Below, piece by piece: positions 22,555 through 35,700 of a DNA stretch of 64,000 nt (within the stretch, counting starts at the first letter, position 1; each line of letters begins with the position of its first letter). This DNA is from Circinella umbellata (lineage: Eukaryota; Mucoromycota; Mucoromycetes; Mucorales; Lichtheimiaceae). The notes below the pieces were generated by a model. The model ran no database searches and was not told where the DNA came from. It saw only the letters and a program-made list of their open reading frames with translations. A program made the position numbers and the translations under genes. The stretch lies in contig JAIWNF010000071.1 in NCBI GenBank assembly GCA_025093555.1, forward strand, positions 62,001 to 126,000. Reading direction: 5' to 3'.

Positions 22555-25357
22555 CCTGGAATAGCTGAAGCTGTTGTAAAAAATCAAATAAACGCTCGAT
22601 GTCCTTGTTCTAGTGGTACTATTTACCATGATAGAACTTGTAGAGCACATGCATTTTTTTATTTCGAAGGCAATGTTTGCACACTTGTTTATTATGAAGA
22701 ACATAATTACAATCAGATGGATAATGATGATGATCAACAGGAAAACCCTCCCCATTATCTTGACAAGCATCTTAGCAACAAGCAGCAACAGAAACTTGAT
22801 CAATATTAAGATAATTACAAACAACATGATAACGAACCTATGGAATATGAAAGAGCTCCATTGCCCCAACGAAAAGCCAAAGAATTAGTCAGTGGCATTT
22901 TGGATATCATAAGGAAGGAACAATAGCAAACTCGGTACACAGTATCAATCCTGTACTAGGTAATTTGGATCGAGTTAACTATGAAATTCGGAAACGTGGA
23001 AAAAACACAAAAGAAAAATCCACAGATGATGAAGATATTTTTAACAAATTTGAAGAGCTTGAAAATGAATATCCGGATTATATTACATTAGCAAACATTA
23101 CATCTCATTCCTTTATCATCACTTTCAAGGCACCATTAATGCCAAAATATGTCAACTTCAAAGCATTTCCCTACCTAACGGATGTAACTTATAAAGCATT
23201 TCCAAAGGATCGATATATATGTTCAACTGTTTTGTATTTTCCTGAAATACGAAAACTTGCATTGATATTTCAAGCTGTTATTGGAGGACATTTTCATGAA
23301 TACTTTCTGGCATTATTTTCGTTATACAAAATCGACTTTAGTTCTTTACGGGGATGATCATGGACTTCTCGCTGTCACAGAAGAATGGATATTTGTCAGC
23401 ATATACCACATATACTTGTGGTATGACCAATGGCCTTAAATACTTGAAAGGCTGTTACATGCATTGGATGCAATCGGTGCAACGCATTAGTAGTATTCAC
23501 GCTGTTGTACCTGTTGATAAACGCACCGCTTTCTTAGAATTTACTATCAAGTTACACACTACTGTTAATGACACGGAATTTAATGATACATACCTGCAAC
23601 AATATTGTATCCGAATTCCCAGATGCTCGTAAATGGCTTATATGGTGGCTCCAACCCGATGTTCGAAATATGATTTTTGTGAATGGATCTATTATGAAAC
23701 GTAGTTTACGTTTTCATGTTTGCCGTACGAGTAATGCTATGGAAAGTTTTCATCGAGTCTTCAACACGTTAATCAAGGGGGGTCAGCCACTTGGATCAAC
23801 ATTACGTCGAACATTGAAACTTGCTAAAAGTGATCAAGATGACTTATCACAGTCTTATGAAAATGGCATGCTGACGACCTATAATCAACAGCGAAAATTA
23901 CGAAAACCTCGAAGAATAGGAACAAAAAGCTATGCCGAAAATGATGGTCATGCACCCGACAATACAGATGCGATCTTTGCTGATGAAAACGAACTACGAA
24001 ATCAGGAACGTGCAAAGCAAAAAAAGTACACCAAAGCAACCACTTGTAGATGACAGCAAAGTTAGTGATCAACGAGATTTTTTGACAGAGAACGACGTAA
24101 AAGATATTATGTGTTGTGATTCTAAAGGATTTGTATTGATGAATGAAAACGAGCTACCAGCTCTGGAAGTTGATGATCCTACCATTCAAGAAGAATTGGA
24201 ACGTATTGAAGGAATAGAGGATTATGATACCAGTGTGTTGATCCAAATAGACGAACTTCAAGAATCGTCTTCCTGTGAAGCATCACTACAACCTCAAAGC
24301 CCGTTTGACTATATTGATATCGATGATGATGGATGTTTGATTATGGCACAAACCCAAACCCAATTCCAGGAAGTATCACTTCGTCCATTATCGAAAACGC
24401 AAACAACGTTGAAAACACTACCATCACTCATCTACCTAAAAAACGCAAAATTGACCCGATTCAACCGTCTACTGGATACAGCTTGACTTTGAATTCAAAT
24501 GCGAGTATGTCGTGTTATATCGATGTATTATGGAAACACTATGACATTGTCTTTTGCCACGTATTAAGATAGCAAATCTTAATCCTGACAATTTATATGA
24601 GAACATGCTCAGAACAACATTTGAGATGACACATACAGAACGTAGACGCGATGCTTCTAATCGAACCAGAGCATTTATTTTTCAGAAACTCACAAACTTT
24701 CATCACGGCCGAATGCATGACGTTTGTGAACTCGCCATTAATTATATCCAACATTGTTCACAACAATTTAAAGATCATTTCATAATTAGAAGAGTACGCA
24801 TTAACCAGTGTCACCATGATCATGAACATATGTGTTTCCTTGATAGCTCAACTGATTTTTGTTCGTCATATAATCCTGTGATTGAATTTTATCCTTCCAC
24901 CCTCATTGCTGAAAATATTCCAAATGGACCTCCAGAAAATCTCACCAGATATTTCTCCAGAAGCATACATTGTCAAAAAGATAATGCTAGGTGCTTCTAC
25001 TGCCAAGAATCCGCAATAACCTACTATCTTCCAATACACGATCTTCCTCCTTTCCTTATTCTCCGTGATAATATGTTCAGTTGGGATGAAAAATATGGAA
25101 ACATCCCATTTCCTTACAACATGACGATATTACAATTCAACAATTATCGTCTCATTGCTTTGATATCATCGACAGAAAGAAATGGCTATCATTTTTCAAC
25201 GACAACAATCATAGAAACACCAAACGGACCTTTTATTGCACTTATGGATAACATGAAAAAACCTGTAATCAAACTTCTTAGTGAAAAGCCTGAAGAATTT
25301 CCTGGTATTTTCTCGAAAATAAATTATCCTGTATTAGCTTTTTATGAAAAATGTTAA
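22555..25357 (+). mobile_element. Broken Mutator-like transposase joined to a USP-like protease domain
   Basis: The order of pieces is clear although frames break several times. First comes a Cys/His zinc segment (ARCPCSSG, HDRTCRAHAFF) at about 22585-22700. The transposase follows, with catalytic Asp in YLTDVTYKAF (about 23175), a second Asp in MIMDFSLSQ (about 23360) and Glu in SNAMESFH (about 23740), preceded by ARKWLIWWLQPD. An acidic linker follows, with a PKKRK nuclear signal near 24438. Then comes a protease-like domain: Cys box SMSCYIDVLW (Cys codon 24513), a CxxC patch in ARCFYCQES, and His box NGYHFSTT (His codon 25190) followed by FIALMDNM. Frameshifts lie near 23350, 23600, 24030, 24430 and 24550, and a stop lies near 22808, so this copy is dead. 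Element ends were not located. Confidence 0.8.
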
Positions 25358-25743
25358 AAATAAATAAATTATATTTGTACATGATATATAAAAAACATTG
25401 AGTGCGTATTAAATGGTATTATTATATAATGTACACACATTTTCTTCAGTTATTTATACTATTTATGAATAAAATGGTTATAATGTATACATTCAATGGA
25501 GCAATGTGTCAACGTGAACTGTTTATCTTTATAACATACATAGTAGGTGCTATGGTGCACTATTATCTTCTGTGACTCGTTTTCCTATAGTGCACGATAA
25601 GGGGTGGTGCACGATTTTTCGTGGACTTCCATAAAAGTGAATTGTGGAAACAGGTACGCGATAAATGCAGACGAATTCTCTTTATAAAGGTTAAATTCCG
25701 CAAAATATTTTTTTTTTCTTTTGATAATCACTTTTTTCCTTCC
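25358..25743. other. Spacer between MULE relic and SWAP gene
   Basis: This holds the 3' flank of the transposon and the promoter of the SWAP gene. The words TAGTGCAC and GGTGCACGAT repeat around 25550-25620 and could be transposon-end material. I see no gene. Confidence 0.4.
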
Positions 25744-27135
25744 ATGAAGCGATCTCAGGGATCGTAAGATTCTTTTCTTTTATCTTTTTATAAGTTGATC
25801 TTTTTCTTTAAAAATATATACTCATAAAAAATAACAAAAATATGTTAGCACGCATCATCCAGCAGCACCTGTGAGTGAATTACTATTACCTGAACAACAG
25901 CAAGTAAAAGAACATGATCAAGATCTTTCCCAGCGTGATCGTAAAAAACGACGAAAGAAACAAAAGAACAATGATAAGGATGACACGGACGACATGCTGA
26001 TATTTGGATATGAAGCGCGAATATTTAATGATAAAGACGTAGCAATAAAAGTAGAAAGAGGACATTATTTAATTCCTTGGCAAAGTAGTGATACACGATA
26101 TATGATGGATCGATACGATGTTCGACATATGATGGAAGATCTTGAAAAAGAATTATCTCAATACGACTCAAAACAGCAACATATTAACAAAGATGAAGAC
26201 TTATGTAACCAAGAACGATATGAAGATTTAGATTCGGAAGAAGAAATGCTTTTTGATATGAGTGAAGATGAACGGGATGAACACGTTGGTAAATATATGC
26301 AGTGAAAAAAAAAAGTTTTTTCTTTCAACGGCCAGTTAACAAGAATTCAACATATAAAAATTATAGAAGAAAAAAAACGTGAGCGAGAGAAAAAGGAACA
26401 AGAAGCTGCATTCCATGTATTTGATTATGATGGAAAAATCAAAGAAGAAAAAGATCGTTCTGCTATACAACAAGAAATTGCATCCGAATATAAAGCTCCA
26501 GACGATATGGTCGTGGTAAAAAAAATATGATTTGTTTTGTCTTTGAGGACATAAGGATTCAAATAGGATGTAATGCTAAAATTTCAGTTTTTGTTTGTTT
26601 TTTATATTAGCCAACTACACGAGAACAAGCTAGTATAATATCAGATACAGCACAATCTGCATCTGCATCCGTCAATCCAAGTCTTTTTGAAATTAAAACA
26701 CACGCACGACAAGCGAATAATCCACTTTACGCGTTTTTAAGCAAACGGCATGAGCTGTATCCATTTTACAAACATTTGTCATGGTTATTATCCTCTGGAC
26801 TTGGTGCTTATGGGGACAGTAGTAGTGAAAGTGAAGATGATGATGCGAGTGATAGCAACAACAAAAAGGATGATAGCAAAGATGACAATGATGTTTCTCA
26901 TGACAACCAACAAGATCAAGAGAGCGAAGCAATTAATGAACCGAAATTAGAAGAGCATCGAGTGATCATTGATAAAACGGCACGATTTGTTGCAAGAGCA
27001 GGACCTCAACTAGAACAAAAAATCCGCCAACGACATGCTCGTGATCCAAAGTTTGCTTTTCTTTATCAAAATAACGAATACCATAATTATTATCAAACTA
27101 AAATTAAATATTTTCAAAGTAATCCTAATGTATAA
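25744..27135 (+). CDS. SWAP (SURP) domain splicing regulator
   Basis: This is a homologue of the Suppressor-of-white-apricot family of nuclear pre-mRNA splicing regulators, 386 aa. Exons are 25744-25763 (20 nt, only six full codons), 25849-26284, 26336-26515 and 26611-27135. The N-terminal SWAP (DRY_EERY) domain shows FGYEARIFND, then YLIPW, then MMDRYDVRHMM, followed by an acidic stretch. A single SURP module sits near the C-terminus (DKTARFVARAGPQLEQ through FAFLYQNNEYHNYY). Animal SFSWAP has two SURPs and an RS tail, so this is a short form. The second intron uses an unusual GTTGGT donor; the more canonical GTAAAT four bases downstream leads out of frame. Lys/Arg-rich clusters after residue 30 suit nuclear import. 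Confidence 0.88.
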
Positions 27136-27434
27136 AAAATAATCAATTTTGAAAAATAGTATCTTAATAGTAAATTCACTTTTTTTTAGTATTATTACTA
27201 TCTTTTATCTACAACAAGGTTTCTCCAAAAAAAGTATACGGGTAAAAAAAAAATAAAAGAACAAGAAGGAAAAAGAAGAACAAGAGAGAGAAGAGGGGCA
27301 GAGAGAAACTATGACAAAATAATGTACAAATGTTTTGTTGTTTATATTATATGTGGAGTTGTGTGGTGTATGTATGTATACATGTGTGCTTTTAGGATGG
27401 AGACAGTATCTAGCATTCATATACATAAATCTTT

Positions 27435-29041
27435 TTAAGCCAAAAGGGTTCGACCAACAGGCTTTGGTGCAAATCGCTCAGCAGTAGTGCGATCAAAAGC
27501 AGTTTGGCCACGAACAATGGTCTGATCTACAGCACCATAAAGGGTATTACCGATATAAGGAGAAAGCTTATTCTTAAAGTGAACATCTTGGATTTTGATT
27601 TCGAACGGAGCTTCGGGTCGCCAAATACACAAATCACCATCAAAACCAGCTGCAATACGACCCTTCTTTTCATGGATTTGAGTTCGTTGTGCAGGTACTT
27701 CACTCAACCAGCGGATGATTTTTTGAATACTATAAAAATCCAATTAAAGTTCAATTAATCACATATTCTTATAGATATGTATAATCTACATATAGGTATA
27801 TTTTATTTTTTAGAACTAGAACTTACGTGACACCACGATTGCGACCTTCTGACCATAACACGGGTAAACCAAATTGAACACTAGCAATGCCACCCCAGGC
27901 AGTACCGAAATCACCGACTTCTAACTTTTTCAATTGAGCAGTACAAGGAGAGTGATCACTAACAACATAATCGATTGTACCATCCAAAAGAGCTTCCCAA
28001 AGCAATTCACGGTTAGAAGCTTCACGGATGGGAGGACAGCACTTGTAATGAGTTGCACCATCCTCAATAGCTTCAGCCGAGAAATTGAGATAATGGAAAC
28101 AGGTTTCAACAGTCAATGGAATACCATCTGCTTTAGCCTTACGAATAGCTGGTAAAGCGGAAGCAGCGGATAAATGAACAATATGGGTTTTAACGGGCTT
28201 GCCTTGTTCATAGTATTCACGAGTCAATCGGATAACCATATCAATAGCATTGGTTTCCAAATTTTGTGGTCGAGAGTTCAAGAAACTAGCATAGGTACGA
28301 GAATCAAGTTCTTCTTGTTTTGGTTGTTCAGGTAATCCTTCTTCCATTTCAGCATGGAATAATAAAACCTTTCCGGAACCCACCATTTTATCCATTGCCA
28401 ATCGAACTTGAGCTTCATTTACACATGGAAACTCGTCAACACCACTTTCAATTAAAAAGCACTTGAATCCGCGTACTCCACGTTCCATCAAACGTGGGAG
28501 ATGTTCGGCATTATTCGGGATTACGCCACCCCAGAATCCAACATCAACGTGACACTGTCCAGCAGCTGCAGCTAATTTGATATCCAAGTTTTCTTCGGTG
28601 GTAGTAGGAGGAATAGCATTCAAAGGCATGTCAATAACTGTACAAATGCCACCTGCTGCTGCGGCCTTTGTACCTGTTTCAAATCCTTCCCAATCAGTAC
28701 GGCCAGGCTCGTTCAAGTGAACTATGATGAATTTATATGTCAGAAACGAAAAAAAAAAAATTACTGCTATTCGCCCTGCCTTTTTTTTAATTCAAAAAGT
28801 TTATATGTGTATATTTACCATGAGCATCAACAAGGCCAGGAATCAAAACTTGATCGTCTTGGAGTTCGATAACATCCATATCATCTTTTACTTTGATTGT
28901 TTCATTATCAGTCGCGACTTGAGTAATTTTTCCAGTTGTTCTGTCAACAAGAACAGTTGCAGGAGCCATATCATTTTCAGACGAAAGGACAGCTTTTTGT
29001 GCTTTAACAAGTAAGAATGGACGTTGTTGTTGTTGGCTCAT
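27435..29041 (-). CDS. DAL1: Allantoinase
   Basis: Allantoinase (EC 3.5.2.5) opens the hydantoin ring of allantoin to allantoate in purine-nitrogen use. Exons are 29041-28819, 28721-27827 and 27729-27435, giving 470 aa, the usual length. Metal-site motifs of the cyclic amidohydrolase family are all present: DAHVHLNEPG (HxH), the carboxylated Lys in GFKCFL at about residue 160, FHAE, HIVHLS, and the Asp in VSDHSPC. The DMPLNAIPPTT segment favours allantoinase over dihydropyrimidinase. The C-terminus (GFDGDLCIWRP, then LYGAV and the VxRGQ turn) is typical. No other purine-degradation gene is adjacent. The gene is convergent with the SWAP gene, with about 300 bp between stops. Confidence 0.95.
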
Positions 29042-31494
29042 TGTTAATTTCAAAAGTTAAAGAAATAAATAATAAAAGTCGTATGAACTAAAGAAAAAGA
29101 AAAAGTAGAGAAGTAAAAAATAATAAAAAAAAAGAGTTAATAAATAAAATAAAAAGTGCGTGCTCTGTATCACGCAGAAAGAGCAACAATAGAGTATCTT
29201 TGCGAATAAGCTTAAGTATTGGGCATTTTTTATTGGACACTTAAAAGAGGGTATAATCGGGTTAGGTAGACTGATATACCTCCCATATAGTTGACAAACC
29301 TACTCCGCTGGGATAAAAATACTGAATCTATTGACGTCAAAATTCAACAAATGGATTCTTAATAGTGTATATGGTAAAAAGCGAGCAATAAACATACTAA
29401 ACTAAATACTCTTTTTCATAAAGTTACAGCATGATTTTGATAAACAATTGGTCTCTTCTTTTATTTCATTAAATTATATAATATCTTCTTGTGAAAACTC
29501 ACACACAACTAACAGTAATGAAATGGATGGCTATAATTGAAAATAGTATAATCATGATTATAGTTGGATTAATTATTATACTTATTAACAAACAGTACGT
29601 ACAAAACTCAACAAAAAAAACATTCCTACACCTAGTTAATAAACTTTTGTTGAGTAAAGGAAAAAAAAATGAACTATACGTAACTGTGGGGTGGGAATTT
29701 GGGAAATAGAAAAGAGTCCCTTGAGCACTGCTTATAAATGGTATGGTCGTTTTAATCTTTTAAATGAAAGCGTTGATGGATACCTGAAAGTGTTACAAAA
29801 CCCCGCTTTTCTTCACAGCGTGTCTTTTAAAAATGTTGTCATTCCAACAAAGATTTTACTGTAAAAGGAAAAAAGATATTGAACCACCTACATTAAATAT
29901 AGCGGTGAGAAAAAGGATTAGTAGTGTATAATAGCTATTGAGGTTTTTTTCGGTACTTATCGAAGTAGGTAATTCAATTATATATCAAGCACGTATGATT
30001 ATTATCAAGAACCCGTTTCTGTTGGTTAACAACCATCTTACAACATATGCTGTATATAACAGTCTTTTACTATGGTCTTTTTATTATTTTAACTCTATAT
30101 AGATCAACTTCTTTATAACTAATTCTGGCTCTATGATTACGCATTTTTATTAATGAAAAAAGAAATCCAGGAGCTAATTTGTACAGTATCGATTTTTGGT
30201 GGAAAAAATTTAGACTTTTGCCTTAACTGATCCTGACTTGCGACTGAAGAAATCGGTAATCCTAGCGATGGATATTGCTATGCAGGTACCTTTGGGCATA
30301 CATTACGGCATCGAAATCTGTTCCCGCACCAAAAATATGTTCCCAGAGGGTGTGTCCGAGAACACTTTGTGAATTTATCAAATATACTGTACATAGACTC
30401 CCAGCCTTCTGTTAACAAGAATATAAATCAATATGTACTTAATGAATATAAGTATATATCTTTTTCGTATTATTATTTTATCATCCTGTCACTAAAAACG
30501 CATAGCATATGTTGTTTGTGTTTTACTAGTTAGTATTATGTCTATGATTGATGTATTTTAGATTTTTATAGCCATTACGTATGATTTTTCATAAAAAGCA
30601 TATATAATTTTTTGCCGTTTGGATGTAATGCTCAAAACGACGAAAGCTTTATTTTTATTATTCTGTCAAGAACACTGGTACGTAATGGTCAGATTAATTT
30701 ACATCCGCTTTCATTACTTTCTCTCTGTTAAACTCTTTTATGTAAACTTGATATAGAAACATAGATGTGTGGGTTTTATTTCTGTATAATAATACATTTA
30801 TATTTCTTAGTATGTCTAGACCGTGTAATAAGAGTACTAAATATGTCGGTATTACCTATTGTTTGTCAATTTAGCTTCCTGTTGAAAGATTTTATTTCAA
30901 TTGTTTGTACTCTTATTTTTTTTAACTTGGGGTCATTTTTTAATAGAATTTGAGTGACTCATAATATGAAAATATAAAGGTACCAATGAAAAAAACAGAA
31001 AACCAAAGTAGTAGAATGTCAGGCAAAACCCATTGTGGTCCGTGCACTTTTTATAACTTTATTGGTTGTTGTAGATTAGCTACGTAAAAACTGACATTCT
31101 TTGTTAAATTGAAGGATAAAGAGCTTCTTCTTTTTTTTTTCTTTTATAATATTTCATAACAATAATAATAGTAAATACATGTTATTATTATATAAAGCCT
31201 ACATAGTTTATTATAAAAATATTAGTATAGTGTTGAAGGGGGAGGTAATAAAATAGCTGGCTGTAAGGGATCCAAAGGAACGGTACTGCAATGCAGCAAT
31301 AAAATAAAGTATATTTCCAAAATGCACGCGCTTTTTTTTCCTTACCCCTATTGTTAATATAATACGCTCTACCATGTCAACTGTTGTTGCTGCAGCCATT
31401 GCTGCTCGTTCCACTACTGCTACTGCAAACACCAACATTGCGTCACATTCCTCCCCGCATTCCTCCTCTTTCCCCTACACCTGCTCTTGCTCCT
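29042..31494. other. Long AT-rich intergenic region
   Basis: This region includes the allantoinase promoter. Small ORFs (29491-29709, 30765-30953) are AT-biased with no motif. A short plus ORF near 31375-31507 is Ala/Thr/Ser-rich and stops early. I see no RNA gene. Confidence 0.4.
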
Positions 31495-32390
31495 GCTCCA
31501 CGTAATAACCTTATGCACGCATGTTTGCAAAGAGTCATAATAAGGGCAATAGATATTGAAATCTCTCAAAGAAATATTGCTCCTGTTGGTCGTTCTGTTG
31601 GTAGCTTGTGCATAGGAAAATTTCGAAGATGCTTTATGTTGGGTTCGGTGTTGACGTTGAAGTTGCGGTTGTTAATGATCTTGATGTTGTGGTTGCTGGT
31701 GACGGTACTGCTGATCAAGTTTATTTGACTGTTTTTGTAATTGAGTTTCCTTTTCTGTTGCTGATTGGATTCGACTCTTATCGGTTTCGACCTTTCTCTG
31801 TTCCCAGGGTCCATCAGGTATAGCATGTATTGAATTATTTGTTGTGGCGATCTCATCATCTATCATACGTATCAAGGTTCTCAATAATTATTTCGTTGGG
31901 ACTCTTTGGTGTATCCTCTGGAATAGCAATTTGGGAATGAGCCATTTCCAGTTTAAGCGTTAATTGCTTTGTTTCGTGTAACTGTTTATTTTTCTTAACT
32001 AAGCCTGAGAGTTTTTAAAATACTTGTTCAGTGGAGAAACTCCGTTTTCAAGTTCCATGGGACGTTGGATAATCTCTTTAAGTGGGTTGGTTATGTCAAC
32101 CGGATTAATTGCAGGGAACCCCTAGTGTTCGATTTTTAACTTGCAGAATTCTGATTGTGTGCAATGGTGTGTCAGAGGAAAGACGTTTGCAGTCTGTTGT
32201 CGATCCGCAGTATTGATGATGCAACTGATGTAAGCACGAGCTTCAGCCCTGTTTTTGAATTAATTATGGCTGGGTTCAATGATGTGAAATGTGCTCGAAT
32301 TGGTAAGAATGAATTTTGGTTGTGCGGATGATTTTTTGATTTGAAAAGTATAAAAGTAGGACTGATCTGCCGCGCACGATACTCGACAAA
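31495..32390 (-). pseudogene. Decayed minus-strand ORF, possible retroelement or phylum-specific gene
   Basis: Three minus-strand blocks in different frames read like one protein. They are ITNPLKEIIQRPMELENG (about 32090-32035), KKNKQLHETKQLTLKLEMAH with a Pro/Asn tail (about 31995-31870) and a Gln-rich block, SATEKETQLQKQSN, to HQQPQHQDH (about 31850-31672). A block with KFSYAQATNRTTNRSN follows. The composition (Gln/Asn/Ser-rich with a coiled coil) resembles low-conservation regions of retroelement ORF1/Gag-like proteins, but no zinc knuckle or enzyme motif is visible. At least two frameshifts and stops break it. Confidence 0.35.
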
Positions 32391-32459
32391 TCATAAACCT
32401 CTTATCTCGTTATTTATACCTATACATATAAAAGTGAAACAGCTGTAATCTTATAACTA

Positions 32460-32759
32460 ATGTTAAAGAAACATAACAAAGATAAGACAATATATTATTG
32501 TATGGGAAATTACGAGAAAAGAAAGAATTGTAAAGTAATTGTGAAAAATTATGGTGATCTATGTAATTTTCATGAAAATAAGAAAAACAATAATAAAAAA
32601 CAATTTTATAATAGTTATAAAAGAAAAAAATATACACCAATTATTTTTGATTGTCAAAACTTCGAAAAAAGTAAACAATTGTTATCATATTCGAACGACA
32701 CGGCAATACATAAAAGTTTATGTTACTATATATTACAACACATGAATAAAAATTATTAA
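32460..32759 (+). CDS. Small Lys-rich protein with a Cys/His zinc-like motif
   Basis: This 99-aa ORF has the pattern C-x8-C-x11-C-x2-H (YYCMGNYEKRKNC, then LCNFH), followed by a Lys/Asn-rich stretch and a short helical tail. Spaced Cys/His sets of this size occur in small zinc-binding modules. I do not recognise the family. The base composition is extremely AT-rich, so chance is possible. The Cys/His spacing is the only reason to list it. Confidence 0.35.
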   Translation: MLKKHNKDKTIYYCMGNYEKRKNCKVIVKNYGDLCNFHENKKNNNKKQFYNSYKRKKYTPIIFDCQNFEKSKQLLSYSNDTAIHKSLCYYILQHMNKNY

Positions 32760-35700
32760 ATATCTCATTTACATCAATCACTCAACTCTTCTCCTTGACT
32801 ACCCAAATACGTATCACTAATTTGACAACCAAACAATATCGACGCACACTGTTTCTATCACACCAACATCAACTCCTACAAACAGTAATTGGCAATTAAT
32901 CTGGTCCATTCATATGTTAGTGACATTTTTAAACTTATCACTAACTTTATACCCAATAACTCTCGTGCTATTTGTCATCAACAAGAAGATTCCGATTAGC
33001 ATTTATAACCAATTGCTTACTAAAACAACGAACGTTGAACTGTCTCTGGCAGCACTTTATGCATGCGGACATAAATACTGATATAATTTTCAACTTTATT
33101 ATCTTGCCATCACTGGCCTGCAAAGAACCTCTTATGCTCTTTAAATATATCCCAATTATAACACATTATCGCCCTCTCCCTCTTTCTTTCGTTTTTTTTT
33201 ATCCCAGTTGTAAATCATTTTCAAATCCCTAGTTAACTGAAGCCGCAGGCTGATTACTGCTTTTGAACATAAATTTTTCAAATAAACTTGGAGACTGCAA
33301 AGTGTTTTATCACAAACATATACAAAAAAGAGTATAGAATGGCTGATAGTGTTTTATAGATACTTGGGATAGACAGAACTTCTTTATAAGTGCTTTATTG
33401 AAATCGACAGTTACCGACTAGAGATATACGTAATTATTGCTTTTGAATTATTACCATACAATTTATTATTTTATGTACTAATTAGTAATAATACTTGTGT
33501 GGCTGTAATATATATTTTACGTTCAATTGTACAAGGACTTTTCATTTTTATTACGTAGTCGTTATACCCGGTTTTGATGTAACATTATAACAAATGATGC
33601 TTTTGGATAAAGTGTAATTTAAAAATTCTAATCGCGTAGAACACAAAGAAAAAGTATTATATTGTTACATTAGTAAAAGTAATGATCCAAAAGAAATGAT
33701 TTTTCTCACCAGCTTGTAATTTTTTCATTACTGGTATATCTGTCTCGCTTCGTTCTGAATTTTTTACTTAGCTGTCATTGTATCATGGTGTTCCTCTTTT
33801 ACGTAGCCGAAAGTAGGACTTCGTGCTAAGAAGCAACTGCTTTAAAAATTATATATTAATTTTTATGCTGGAATACACGTATATCATATAGACCAACGAA
33901 AAAATTATAAATTTGAATAAGAATTTGGTCGGATAAATGAATGTTCAATGACAAATATGTAGTTAAAAAGGTTTTGTTAAAAAAAATTACCAAAGGGTGC
34001 GCAGCATGAACCTTTTTGTGAATTACCTAATTTTAAATGGTAATATATTTCTGAATTCTAAAAGATGGAACATAGGTACCTCAAAAAAAAAGTGCTACAC
34101 GAATTACGCCCTAAAATTCAGATCAAAAGATTAATTAAACTTAGTAGGTGACAAGTCCAAAACAGCCAAAATGAGTTTATTGTTGTCATTGTCGTTGTTA
34201 TTTGATGTCAATTATACATATGAATAGAGTGACAAATGAAAAAAAAGTACTGGGGTAAACTACATAGTAAGATCTACGTGACACTTAAAAAAAAATAATT
34301 AGTCTCAAATTATGCAGCCGCACTATATTCATTATTATTATAACAATAATAATTTTTATTTTTATTACCATTTACTCATTCATATTTTCCCAGGTTTCTA
34401 GGCTTTCGCGAGAACTTGGGTAAAAAGACAAAGCCGAAACTTTGCAAAAACACCCCAAAGAGCGCCCCTTCCTTTACCCAACTTTCCATATTTAACGTGC
34501 AAATATGAGTAACAAGGAGGAAAAAACTCCAAGCACAAGGATGATTGACAGAAAAAAAGGACATGTGATGTTGTCTGGTAAACAACTTTTGCATGAATAA
34601 ATAAATAAAAAAATACATAAAGGAGATGATAAAAAAAGGAAAACTGTTTAAAATGATTAAAGAAGTACTATGTCGATCCCCAAAAGTATATTTTCAATGC
34701 CACCAATGGTTTCACAAAACAACTCCGAAAAAAGCACGGACCCCCTTCAGGGTCTTTCACAACTTTTTTTTAATAACAAGACGAGTAAAAGTAATTATTT
34801 TCATGTTCGTCCGCCTGAATATTTGATATAGCTTTCTTTATAAGGGTAAAGAAAAACAAAACATTGTCTTTAGTTTACACACATCTTTAGAGAGTTAACC
34901 CACACTTTACCAAACACAAAAGTGATTATTCTATAACACCTGCGTGATTTTAATACGTATAGAGGTAGATTACGTACTCTCCTTTTTTTCCCGGTACGTA
35001 ATATTACAGAAGAGTCATTATTATTATCTATAATAAGCACAGTCAGCAATAATAGAGCAACTCAATTCGAATACATAATTTATGACGAGAGGTAGTATTT
35101 GGGGAACATGGAACAAGATTAAGCCAGGGCTTTTACCGTCGATTGATCATAAGATGATGGCAATATTATTCAAAGTACACCAGGATATACATTTTTCAAC
35201 ATTACACGCTGTCTGACAGATAACCAAGCTGGCGCCCTGAGATAATAACTTTTGGGCCGCTCGGATAAACTGTATCAATATCGTCAGTCTTCAACAGGTA
35301 CAATTGAATTGATAAGATGATCAGGAACCGTAATGATATAAACTAGGCCTTCAGTACCGGAGTGCGTACCGAGTTATTTGCATCAGCTCTCTATGTTTTT
35401 TGATCTCTACATGCAAGGTAGCTTGAGAAGTTCCCTCATTGAAAGTAATATGAAGAACAGTTGTCATGGCTTTATCATTATATTGCTATTATTGCAACAT
35501 ATTTTCATGGTTGCTATTTTACAGTGCTACTGTAATGACATACGTAGTTACATTATGACAGCGATTTGCTTCTTTCACTAATAAAATTGTTCAAAAGATT
35601 ATAGAGATTGCCCGATATGAAAATTTTTAAAGACTGTGAATTAAGATACGTAAAATACAGAAGTCAAAGTAATGTTTGTGAGGGCTTTTGTTTATATCTC

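Noticed and set aside
26289..26315. 27-nt intron with GTAAAT donor in the SWAP gene
   Set aside because: It is too short for a fungal intron, although it keeps the frame; the 51-nt GTTGGT intron fits better.
34376..34826. Opposed ORFs around 34.4-34.8 kb
   Set aside because: They show no motif, splice signals or coding-like composition.
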